Assembly: GCA_034509425.1 (NCBI GenBank)
Contig: JAVTVJ010000660.1
Location: 744,001-808,000 of the forward strand
Length of the DNA stretch: 64,000 bases
Direction of reading: 5' to 3'
Origin: Eopsaltria australis
Lineage: Eukaryota > Chordata > Aves > Passeriformes > Petroicidae
In this document: one piece after another, positions 23,501 through 34,100 of the stretch
Numbering within the stretch: position 1 is the first letter of the stretch
Layout: each line of letters begins with the position of its first letter
The notes under the pieces: model-generated
What the model was told of the DNA's origin: nothing
What the model saw: only the letters and a program-made list of their open reading frames with translations
The model's database searches: none
Translations under genes and position numbers: made by a program

Positions 23501-23766
23501 CCCTGCACTAGAATTGCTCTGCCTCCCCTAAGGAACACCCTGATCCCTCCCTGCATTGAGATTGAGCCTTGCACCAAACACCCCAATATTCCTCTGCAAT
23601 CAAAGCCACTTACCATCTTCATCATAGCCTTGGCAGAAGGAGAGACCTGGGAGCGATATTTGTTATGTTCATCCAAGATGATCTTCTTGTCTTCATCACT
23701 CAGGGACCAGCTCAGTTCCAGCACTGAGAGCACCAGGAGAATGGGAAGAAGACCTGAGCTCAGCAT
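20511..23766 (-). CDS. PI16-like CAP protein without stalk, GPI-anchored (tandem copy B)
   Basis: Five exons join in frame: 23614-23766, 22177-22389, 21443-21552, 21081-21169 and 20511-20653. They give 235 residues and match copy A exon for exon except that stalk exon 5 is gone. Exon 1 is almost identical to A with one extra Leu codon ([10 protein letters not shown]). Exon 2 is much changed: the HNKERGRRGENLF region is now [12 protein letters not shown], two codons shorter, and CGHYTQ is now CDNYTQ. Both tetrad histidines are therefore lost while the fold cysteines remain. Exon 4 ends ICEDNLC-like (VCEDNLC) in phase 1 and joins an anchor exon beginning SVLHTEEQQ, with the same GPI tail DGAPSTC plus a hydrophobic end. 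All splice sites are GT-AG and no frame is broken. This suggests a compact surface CAP protein with a changed site. A young pseudogene with open exons is possible but less likely. Confidence 0.85.
21816..21877. repeat. (ATCC)n microsatellite
   Basis: About 15 copies of the tetranucleotide ATCC, near-perfect, in the intron between exons 2 and 3 of PI16 copy B. It has no counterpart in copy A and is likely polymorphic in length. Confidence 0.97.
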
Positions 23767-23814
23767 CGTGCAGGCAGCTTCTGCTCTCAGCAGCCCACGG
23801 CTCTGGCAGTCAGA

Positions 23815-23820
23815 TTTAAA
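23815..23820 (-). promoter_or_regulatory. TATA-like TTTAAA upstream of PI16-like copy B
   Basis: Same motif, spacing (about 50 bases before the ATG) and near-identical surroundings as the element at 15358-15363 before copy A. The core promoter of copy B therefore looks intact. Confidence 0.45.
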
Positions 23821-24099
23821 GCACTTCCCAAGAGCCAGGAACACCCAACAGCTTGAAGATTGGGGAGGAAATGTATTTATTAGAGTTTTGGAGCCACGTG
23901 GGACACACCCGTGTCACATACCGGCCTTGATGGAGAGGCTGCACTGGGGCTGGTGCCAACAAACATGCATGGTCACTCCCTATGCCTGAATCCTAACCCC
24001 TGCATTGGCATTCTCCATCCAAGCCTCTGCTGCTCTAAACCTCAGCCATCCCCTGAGCCCTCAGTTATGGGCCCCCTCTTCTCCCTCCTGTCCCTTTTC

Positions 24100-24740
24100 T
24101 CAAAATCAAAAAATCCCGGAATAGCTGGGGTTGGAAAGGCCCTCTGGAAATCATCCAATCCAACCCCTCTGCAAGACCACCTGAAACAGTTAACACAGGA
24201 ACTCATTCAGGTGGGTTTGGAATGTCTCGAGTGACAGACTCCATAACTCCCTGGGCAGCTGTTCCAGTGCTCTGCCACCCTCCATGGAATGAATTTTTTT
24301 CTTGTCTTGAGGTCAAACTTCTTGTGTTTTGAGTTTATGGCCATTGCTCCTTGTTCTGCTGCTGGGCACCACTGAAAAGAGTCTGACACCATCCTCTGAG
24401 ATCCCCTGGATATATTTATATGGATTGATGAGATTCCCCTCTCAGTCTTCCCTTTTCCATAGTAACCAGGCCCAGTTCCAGCAGTCTCTCCTCAACAGAG
24501 AGATGCTCCAGTCCCTTAATCTTTATGGCCTCCATTGGACTCTCCCCAGTAACTCCTGTCTTTCTTGAACTTGGAGACCAGAACTGAACACAGATCTGGC
24601 CTCCACAGGGCAGAGCAGAGGATAAGAATCCCCTCCCTGACCTGCTGACCACACTCTTCCAATGCCCCCCAGGATCCCATTGTCCCTCCTGGCCCCAGGG
24701 CACACTGCTGGCTCATGGTCCACTCATAGACCCCATGGTC
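24100..24740 (-). mobile_element. CR1 LINE fragment, about 640 bases
   Basis: Reads as reverse-oriented CR1 3' region: the terminus (GGGGTTGGAAAGGCCCTCTG), the CCAATCCAACCCCTCTGC core, then the typical CTCCATAACTCCCTGGGCAG, TTCTTGTCTTGAGGTCAAAC and TGGACTCTCCCCAGTAACTC stretches. It is the longest CR1 piece in the window, is broken, and carries no intact reverse transcriptase. It occupies a site where unit A has different sequence, so it inserted after the duplication or replaced that part. Confidence 0.85.
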
Positions 24741-25368
24741 CTTCTCTGCAGAGCTGCTCTCCAGTAAATCACCCGCAGCCTCTGCTGGTACCTGGTGGCT
24801 CCAGAGAGGCCCCACTCTGCAGCACACAAGTGACCAAGCCTGGGTTTCTACTGACTCACATCTCAGGGGTGTCCAGCGGGGCTGGCCGGTGTCTAACAAG
24901 GCTCCTGCACTGGTGTGGGAGTAACAGGATCTCTCTCTTTTCCCTACTCGCCTGGATTTATGAGCTCTGGAGGAGTTTATCGTCTTCCACGCCTCAAAGT
25001 TTGGCTGAAATCAACTGAATTGTGAAGGAAAGATGGAGATTGTTACTGGGAAGAAAAGAAAGGAGGGACAGGCAGAGCTGTTGCATCGACTTTGTTCAGA
25101 GAACCAGGCTAAAACCCACAGAACATTTCCTAAAGTGCTCCTTTTTCACAAAGTATTTCTTATGATATTTTTCTAACAAAAGTGTTCTGCCTTTTCATTT
25201 AAAATTACACTTCCCTTAGAAAAAGTGCCCTAAAAAGGTTAAAGAACCCCCTCAATAGCTGACATGCAACATGAAAATAAAAATCAGGAAAAGGGAAAAG
25301 GGTCATTAACACTTGGATTTAATTGCAAAAAGTAAAAACTTTTTTATTCTTCTTACATACAAATCTCA

Positions 25369-25374
25369 TTTATT
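25369..25374 (-). terminator. C6orf89: Candidate poly(A) signal of C6orf89
   Basis: AATAAA on the minus strand (TTTATT on plus) within an A/T-rich 3' end, with a second copy 26 bases further downstream at 25343-25348. Cleavage would be expected near 25,320-25,350. Confidence 0.45.
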
Positions 25375-27880
25375 TACACACTTTACAGGCTTTTCCCAAG
25401 TATTTACAAAGTTTGCAATATATTAAATTAGGACCATCCATAAAATTCTGCATTAAGTGCATATTTACATTCTTTTTTTTTTTAATCCACCACTGAATTT
25501 AGTGTTCAGCATTGAAACAATCTTTATGCATATATAGCTTTACTTCCCAGCACCTCTGAGCCTTTAAAATGTGGCTCCCCTCCCCAAGACAAGGAGATAA
25601 TGCTAAAAATAAATCACCTGCCATTTGTTTGAATCTCCAAAGCAAAGGGAAGTCCAGCATCTCCCTTGTCTAACTCAGCAGGACACTAAATCTGCCCTTT
25701 ACAAGGAGGAGGTTCCTGAAGAGGAGGATATCGAGTTCTACCTATAAAATTTACCAAGAGGAGAAAATTTGGTTTGCAGAAAACAAAAGCTCTTTGTGCA
25801 CCCACTGAAACGACCTCACCCCAGAAGTGCTCAATTCTCTTGGGGGCCACAGGTGTGAACGTGGACCTGGGATTGGGGTGTGTGGAAACCTCTCCCCTGG
25901 ATCAGCACCACTGAGGTGAACAAGGGGGTTTCAAGGCAGGAGGATCCCCTTTCTGAGACACTGGTGTTTACAGAGCTCACACCTCTACCATGAGATGCTC
26001 TCTCCTGCTCCCCACCTCCTCCTGCTGCTGCTGGAGCCCAGGAGGCCATGAGGGAAGGGAGGTGCTTTGATCCAGCCCAGACAAACCAGCTTCTCCTCCA
26101 GAACATTGCAAAAACAGGCCTGGTAGGAGAAGCTGAATCTGGAGACTCACGGGAAATCTGACTCAAAGCTCTCCAGGGCCTTGCAAAGGGACCCCTCAGG
26201 GGAATCAATGTGTGCAATAACAGTGGGCAGGGAAAAAAAGAAAAGGAACAAAGAAAGCAAAAAAAAAAGTATCAATAGAAACTGTCAGCTTGGCTCCCGT
26301 GGGGGCTGCTGATTTCCTGGTAGTGAAGTAAATCATAATAATCCTTTCTCCTCCTTTCAGCTACCCTGAGTTCAGGACTGACTGATGGCATCAGTCAGTG
26401 ACCCCTCCTTTGGGGAGCAGCTTTAAACCACGATCCTCCTGCCCAGCTGACAGGGACAGCCCGTCCTTCCAGCCTGGCAAGTGCAGAGGTGACCCCTCCT
26501 CACCTCTGCCCGCTGGGCTCGTGGGTAGTACCAATTTCTGGTGTGATTTCAGAGCAGCTTTGCAGCCTTTGGGATGTGGGGTGAGGAGGAATCATCGCCC
26601 AGCTCACAGGCAATGAGCTCTGAAGCACACAAAGGGATTTTAAAATGTGTTGACTGGGAACTCCTGTGAGCTGGGCAGGGTGGGAGTGGGAGATTGTCCA
26701 AACCAGCACAGAGAGTGCCAAAGGGAAGCTGAAGTGAGGGAGACCATGGTGAGACACCCCCTCCATGACTCATCTGATCATGACTGTCACTGGGATACTT
26801 CAGTAGCTGCAGAACAGCCCTGTACCCCCAGCTCCACCCCAGCAGGACCACCAGGCTCTCTAGGGAAGTCCTGCAGCCTTTCCAGGGACTCTGTGAAGCT
26901 GGAGCTCTGCATGTGGAAGATAACCAAGGCTTAATTGCAGTTAAAGGTATCAAAACCTCCCTTTGGCCATCCCAGTTTTACCACTGTGGCCTCACCTCTG
27001 GGTTTCCCACCGTGGCTCCTCACTCGCCCTGGGATGTGGAAGGTGTGAGCACCACTCCTCTGGCAGCTGGAGACAGGAGCTGCTCTGGAAGCCGAGCTGC
27101 AGACTGGGGCTCTGCACTCCGGCCAAAATCGGCTCTTTATCAGCAGGAGAACTGCCCTCCTGTTTTAGTTTAGCAGCTAATTCCTTACAGCTTTTGGAAG
27201 AGGAAGAGAAAATATACCGGAGAGCTTAAAAACAAATGATGTAAACTCCGAAGGGAGCGAGGTTGGGACATATGCAATGTATCGCTGAGACAGAGCTGGA
27301 AACTTATGCAGAGCCCATAAAGTGCACTTGGAAGGCTGCTCTGCAAACAGGCCAGACTCACCAGCTCCTGTCCAACCAGCTGCAACTCTTTGAGGAAAGG
27401 AGAAGCACTACGTGAGAACACTTCTGCTAAACAGGCACAAACCTGCCCTTCCCTCCCCCTCCTCCCCCCGGCCCAAACAGCAACTGTAAATAGATCCATT
27501 TTCTCTGCTTCTTCCCAGAAGAGCCAGACAGCCACAATGGCTTAAGTGTGACTCTCAAAATCCAGGCATTTCACAGACACTTGGGAATTGTCTCCGCAGC
27601 TCTTTTACAAGTTACAGTCAAGGACACTTAGCAGTGACAGTGTCACCGAACCGCCGCAATCTCAGCAAGAATGGCTCCAGCAGCATCTCTGAGCAAATGC
27701 TTTACAAAAATGGGTCACGTACAAAACCAGTAAGAGGTGAAGTAACCTTGTCAGCCTTCGAATTTGATTTGAGAAGCTGCCAAAGTGTAAATAGCAACAG
27801 TCACTAATGAGGCCCTAATTCTGCCATCACCAAATTCCCAAATTTCCATTAACTAAGACCTAGGCTTTAGGAGAGGGGAG

Positions 27881-27896
27881 GTGTGTGTGTGTGTGT
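27881..27896. repeat. (GT)8 microsatellite
   Basis: Eight GT dinucleotides in a row within the predicted 3' UTR of C6orf89. Confidence 0.9.
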
Positions 27897-28185
27897 CTTG
27901 GCATGTAGATTGCATGTAGTGTCATGAGTGTAACATACACTCCAAGCAGTGAGAATACTAATGGAAGTTTTATTAGTCCAATTCCCTTTAATATTTTGTA
28001 ACAAATTATATTAGTCCTTTTCTATCCTGAGAGATCCAGACTCTCCCCCTTTGGTTCTACTAGACCTGGTGTGTGTCCAGCACCGAGAGCCGTGCACAGA
28101 CTGACACAGGTGCTGGGCTCATTCTCATTGTTTTGACAGGAGAAAAACAAGGGTTATGCATAGAAATGTTTGTAGTGTCAAGGCC

Positions 28186-31100
28186 TCAGACTAAATTCTT
28201 TGGAGCAGAACTGTCCTCTGTCTTATTCTTGTACAGAAGCCAGACGTGGTCATCCCACTTGGCAGCTTTTGTCAGCCCCTAATCAGATTAGCACGATGTT
28301 TGCTCCCATTCTCCTCAAAAACAAAGGCTGGACAGACATTTTCCCAATCTGTCATTTTACACGTACCTAAAATATTTACAGAGAAAAAGGCTCTTGCTCC
28401 TGAGAACAGAGTTAACTCACTGTCAACCAAAACCCCTCCCAACTCCATATTAACAAGTGTGAGAGTATGTCCTGAACTCCAGCCCTGGCCTATGAGTTCA
28501 GCCTGACACATCTGTAAATGATCTTCAGCAGTGGGATCAGACCCAAAGGATCAGACTTGGAAGGGACCGGAGCATCCGCAGCCTGCAAACACCGAACCCA
28601 AGCCTCTCTCAGGGCACTGGAGACAGCACTGCTCCAGCAGCAGGAAACACACAAAGGCAGCTTGGGAATGACCCAGGAAAAACCAACGTTCATTCTGAAG
28701 ACAGAGTTCCAGGTCTGGAAGGAGTCAATGCAAAAATATGCCAGGGAAGAGGGAGCTTTCAGGTGCTCCCAGAGGTACCGTGGGCTGGGAATGCAGGCAG
28801 TGCCTCCAAAAACAAGGAGCAGCTGAGAATGGCTGTGCAGCCCTTGGTGTCTGAGGTGAAAGTTGGACAGAGCTGCTCTGCTCCCAGCCCAGCTCCATCC
28901 AGAACTCCTGCACTGCCAGCACCACTAACACGTGTGTTGGTGTTTTTGCAGGAAGGGAAGTGGAGGTGAAGAAAAGCACAATTACCATTTGACTCACTCA
29001 CAACCTGCTGGCAGAGAGCTGCAGAAGGGTGATCACAACACACAGAGGCCTGAAGGGATTCTTTTGGTGCAAGAAGGATGCAGTGAGTGAGAGCTTCTGC
29101 CCTCAGGCTCAAGGCTCTCCCCTGCCCAGGAGCAGGAGCCAAGATCAGCTCTGCAGGGCTCACACAGCTGTGGACGTGAGGGAGAGCTGGGACACATCAC
29201 CAATTCATTCCCTTTATAGAACTGGCCTGACTACACAGGCTCAAAGCTTCCTCCTCAGGAGGAATGTACACAGAAATGTCACACACCCCATCCACTCCCA
29301 AACCCCCCAGGAAGTTTCAGAAGTGCCATAATCCACAAAGAACACAAGGTGAATCTCATCCTGAGAAATCCATCTGCTGCTCCTGGAAAAAAAAACCCTT
29401 TGCTGCAAACCCAGGGCTTACCTGAGGGGACAGGGAGGGTCATAAATAGCTTGAGCTTCTCCCAAAATACATTTGAGGAAAGGCAAAGAATTACCTCAAG
29501 GGTCAGGAAAATAGTCATTTTTAAACACTGTAAACATGCAGGGTGGCAAAGCTGCCTGCCCCAGTTGCCCTGGCTCGCTCTTCTCAAGACGTTGCCTTGG
29601 CTTCAAAGCTGAGTCTTCTTGTCCTGGGAACAGCTCTGTTTTCCCACCCCACCATCCTTAGCTGGCAGCTCCATCACAAATCACCGCAGGCTCTGTCCCT
29701 CTGGCCATGAAGCTCATTGTCCAGTGATCTGTGCTGGCATAACCTTGGGAAGAGGCAATGGAGAGGCTCTGTTAGATGAGCTCATCCTTAATGAGTGCTC
29801 CCATTTCCCACAAAGGGATGTGGTCAAGCTCTTTGGAAAGACACTTCCCTCAGTGGGCACTGGGTTTGTAATACCCATTGTGCACCCACACTGCTCAGCT
29901 TTGAGCATCTCCTGGTATCCCAGTGCTCCAGGCCACAAATCCCCAGTCCAGAAGGATCACTCCCTGTGCTGTGACAAGCAGGCACACACCAGTCTGGAGG
30001 TGACAATGGCACAAACCACCCACCCAAGTGTCAAACAGAAAAGACCCAGCTGGAAGCAGTCTCCTGAATCCAAGGGCTCTCCCAGTCCCTGCACGCCACA
30101 GCTCTGGTACTCACCCAAATCCCCAGCTTCCAGCTCCACCTTGAACATCTCACAGTGTCCTCTGCACGTGTCCAGAGGTGCAACAGTCAGGGTGAGCTGC
30201 CCACTCCCAACAGCAAAGAGGCTGTGCAGGTTGTAGCTCTAGGATGGGAGGAGAGGATTTCAAAAGCCTGGCCAGCTTTCCTTGGCTCTGTATGCCCAAA
30301 GCAGGGGCAACTCATTGCCCTGCAGGCAGGTGAGACAGAGCAAACAACATGTTTGCTGCTCTCCCAGTTACCAGCAGATCACAGAATCAGAGCTGAGGTC
30401 AGCTGCATCAAGGGTTCTCTCCTCCAAGGCAAGGCAGGCCTTGCACATCCCCAAAACTCAGGAAACAGAGGAGGAGATCAGGCCAGAAGCCTGAAGTGTC
30501 TCAGAATGAGTGAGACTCACTGCCAGGAACAGCTCCTCAAATGCAACTCTTAAATGAACTCTGCCAAACTATGCACAAAAAGACCTCACCCAGTTATAGA
30601 GCAAGGCCAGACACATGAATGGAGCAGGCAAGGGGTGCTGGAATAAGATGATCTTTAAACCCAACCAACTCAAACCATTCTCTGATTCTGTGACACCTCC
30701 AACTGCCAAGGGAGACGGGCACAGGGTATCTCCTGCCCCAAACAAGATACAACTGCTGGAGATGCCACTTTACACAGGGATGGACAGAACTGATACAACC
30801 CCAAATGCTCCTTTTCAGGACTGTATCAGCTAAAAATGCCCTGCAAATCCCACAAAAACTCAGAGCTGCTAGGAGACAACTTACAGACAGGAAAATAATG
30901 TCTCTGGAATGAACTGCTCACCTTATTCCCCGAATCTGGATGGCGGATGAGGAAGCAGCTCTCCAGGGACACTGTCTTGGGGAAGGACAGCAAAGAGGAA
31001 GCAGGGAAAAATTCCTGCAGAATCCGAGATTTATTCACAGACTTGTTCCTAAACAAACCAGCCCATATTAAAGAATCATTATACAATGACAATGTTTGCA

Positions 31101-34100
31101 TTTAAAAGCTACTTTCCAGATAAAATTCTTCCCAAACGTTCATGCTTGAGAGACTAGCCCTGGGAGCCAGGAGCAAAATTCAATCTCAGCCTCTAAACAT
31201 GAGCTCCTTCCCACTTTCCTCTGGGCTCCTGCACCAGGACCATGTAAAAAGGGAACAAACAGATTCTGATGGATGCCTAAACTTCATTTCCCTCCCCTTT
31301 TCCCTTAAAATGATCCAAGTCATTGACCAGATCCATTAATTAAAAAAGATGTAGAGAGGAGGCATCATACACAACCAGAACTGAAACCACATGGCAAGGC
31401 AGGGGGGACCCAAGGCTATTTTCTAGACCAGGAGATGTAACTGGAAAAGGCCAAGTGGGGCTTGTTATTTTTACATCCCTATCTAGGAGCATGACATGAT
31501 TAATTCTTCTGTACCCTGACCATCCCTCTACCAGTGCTTGCTCTGAGCCCTTCAAGAACTCTGAGTTGTTCACATTGAAGGCTTTGGCAAAGAGCTTTTG
31601 GTTACCAGGGGCAAAATTAGGGTTGGTCATATTTTCTCCATTAGACCAAACACAAATTGCAAGATTCTTTGACTTTCCATGACTTCTCAGTGTTTGCAGA
31701 AGTCATGGCACCTCTTCTCAGTCAGCACCAGTGGTGGAGGATTTCCACTGAGCAGACAGAGGTGACAGAAATGTGAACCAGTTTCCTCAGGTGATTTACA
31801 GCCTGAAGAACAGGACCAGGCAGTCACTGGGATAATTTTATCTTGTAAGGGAAGCAATACCTGGAGACCAAAACAAACCCTCCATTTTTAGTGCAGAAGT
31901 CTTGTCCTCAGAACAAATCAGTGCCAGCAAGCAGAAGCAGCTTGTAACCCACTCCTGTTCTCCTTCCCTCCAGTTAAAGTGCAACTTGCAGGCACTGGTG
32001 GTTCACAGAGGCAGAGCCTGAACAGAAAGGATGTGTCCATCCATCACATGCTTTGTCTGACTCACCAGGGAAAGAAAAATGGGCAGCTCCACAATTCAGC
32101 TGAATTTTCTTCTATTATAACCTCTGCCAGTTCTGGATCCTGGGACTGAAAATGCTTCAGTTCTTCATAAGAGAGATGCTGCCCTGTCTTAAAGAACATG
32201 AAACAAAGATAAAAACTGTGCCCCCAGAGCTGCTCCCTGCTCCCATTTCTTCCCCACTAGAAAACATCCAAGAGCAACAGCCACGTAGATTGCTAAGTGT
32301 CCAAATGCAATGATCATTAGTCAGAGGAACAATGCAGGGAGCTCTCTCCTCCCACATCTTTGCACTGGGGTGAAATGTCTTCTTAGACACATGTCCTGAA
32401 CGAGCAGTTTGAGTTCATGGGTGAAAATACTGGGCAGGGGTTTTGGGCTCATGCTGTTCAGGAGTTTGACTCATCAGCCAGCCTCACAAATCCCTGCATT
32501 ACCTTGATTAGAAAAGGCTGATGCCTCTGGAGTTTTTCTGATAGCTCTCTGAAGTCTGTCACTATCTGAAGGCTTTTCACAGCAGAACAGACTGTGCAGT
32601 TTGCGGGAAGTGCGGAAGTGTTCTGTCTGCAACCTGCTGCCCACCAGTCCTGGCATTCTGGGGAAGAAACAAGGGAAACCTGTTTAGTAAGACCAAAAAT
32701 GGAATGGAAAGGAGACAAGTTCGATGATAAACTCATTATCCCTAACATGAAACACTGAGATTTCTTATAGTTTCTGATGGCTGTAACTCAAAAAGAAGAA
32801 GCTTCACCAAGCAGAGAACTGGAGAGAATGCTTCCAGCACATTTTGGAGACACAGCTGAACATTGTGAGCAATGGGAGAGCTTATGGAAATTCCACTTCA
32901 AACACAGATTTCGTGGCAGAGACAGCCCTGGTTCTGCAGCCTTAATCCAACGGGAGAGGCTCAACTTGGGCAGTGGCAGCAAACCCATCCCAGGCCGGAT
33001 CTGTTAGGGTGGGTCAGGAAAAACCCAAGGCCTGGGACACACCTCACGTGCAACATCCAGGGATCTGTTCTCTCAACGGGCCCACCCTGCCAGCACATGC
33101 CAAAACAGCTCCAAAATCTCCTGGACATTGCTGCAGGCAAACTCGGGAAACAGGGGATGGCAAAGGGAGAAAGAAGAGTGAAGTCTGGCTGAAAAATCAA
33201 GTTGGGAAATAAGGATGTACAGCAGCTTTTCAGGGGAAAAAAGACCATGTACAACCTTGCAGCTCTTGTTTTATTTTCCCCTCTGACATCTGCAACGGGC
33301 CACGAGGAATGTTACAAAGGATTTATGTTCATTGGGACACAACAAGAAGAAGCAGACTGGGATTCATTTTGCTTCTTTCTTGCTGAGTATTTCCAACTTC
33401 CAAATGCTGCATTTCCCACCCTACTGCTGGGATATGGACTGAAAGGGATCAGGATATAATTCCTAGTCTTTCTGGAAAAGGCATCTACACTGCTTTCAGG
33501 GAAAGGGGAAAAAAGGCAAAACAAAGTGTAAAATCCTTCTTGCAAGCAGAAGTCCCACTCCCATGAGAAACTGCTCCGACGTACTTTCCCTCCCTGCTCA
33601 CAAGAGAAAAAAGAAAATCTTTGTTCCACTGCCTGTAGAAAGCTTCAATTTTACAACAACAAAAAAACTCAACTCACAAAAAACAGCTGGTCAGTGACAG
33701 GAAACAAAAGGCTGAAAGATCTCACCAGAGAAAGGGCAGTCGCCGCGAAGAGAACAAGAAAACATCTCTATGGTCTGTCATCAGATGGGGCGTAGCAAGA
33801 CTGTAATTTCTCTCTGGGCAAAACTCAGAAACCTCATCCCTAAGCATTATCACAGTTGTCCCCAAATTTTCCCTCTGGGCTCAGGGCAGTACCCCACGGA
33901 ACAGGATGCTAATCAGCTTGACAGTACAGAGCTTGATTCCTCTTTTGAGCCACGCTGGGATATTTGCATTCTCAATTGCTCGATTCAGGAGGTGATTTCT
34001 TTTCCCCATGAATAACCAGAGCACTGGTTGAGATGCATTTCAAATGCTGCAAGTGGGGTTGTGGGTTTTTTTTTTTTTCCTAGTAATTAATCTTTTAGAT

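Larger units (their letters stand above)
18475..27175. repeat. Tandem segmental duplication, unit B (contains PI16-like copy)
   Basis: Partner of unit A (5,655-18,100). Relative to A it lacks about 960 bases (A 6735-7695), about 2.1 kb including the PI16 stalk exon (A about 8745-10885), about 520 bases (A 11595-12115) and about 1.2 kb (A 13010-14200). It has its own additions: an ATCC microsatellite region near 21,650-22,160, a CR1 fragment at 24,100-24,740 and unique sequence at 25,010-26,640. Identity is very uneven, from about 99% in 18791-19563 to strong divergence in the CAP exons. Confidence 0.9.
25343..28185 (-). other. C6orf89: Predicted 3' UTR of C6orf89 with poly(A) signals
   Basis: After the inferred stop at 28,186-28,188 the minus strand has no further recognisable coding exon. 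It runs into an A/T-rich end with two AATAAA signals (25369-25374 and 25343-25348). This is consistent with one long 3' UTR of about 2.8 kb. A GT microsatellite lies at 27,881-27,896. The segment 26,645-27,170 is shared with unit A, so the duplication edge lies in this UTR. The UTR extent is inferred from signals only. Confidence 0.5.

Noticed and set aside
20511..23766. Calling PI16 copy B a pseudogene
   Set aside because: All five exons are open, phases match, splice sites are canonical and the cysteines are kept. The loss of the stalk exon leaves frame intact.
29279..29587. Minus-strand open stretch after a TTTTCCAG acceptor near 29,395 as last C6orf89 exon
   Set aside because: Its translation does not resemble the C6orf89 C-terminus, whereas 28186-28265 does and fits the phase.
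31859..31960. Candidate fifth C6orf89 exon ending TCTCCAG|GTATTG on the minus strand
   Set aside because: The donor looks usable, but the frame needed to join the next exon has a stop just upstream and no acceptor in phase 0. The protein does not resemble human C6orf89.
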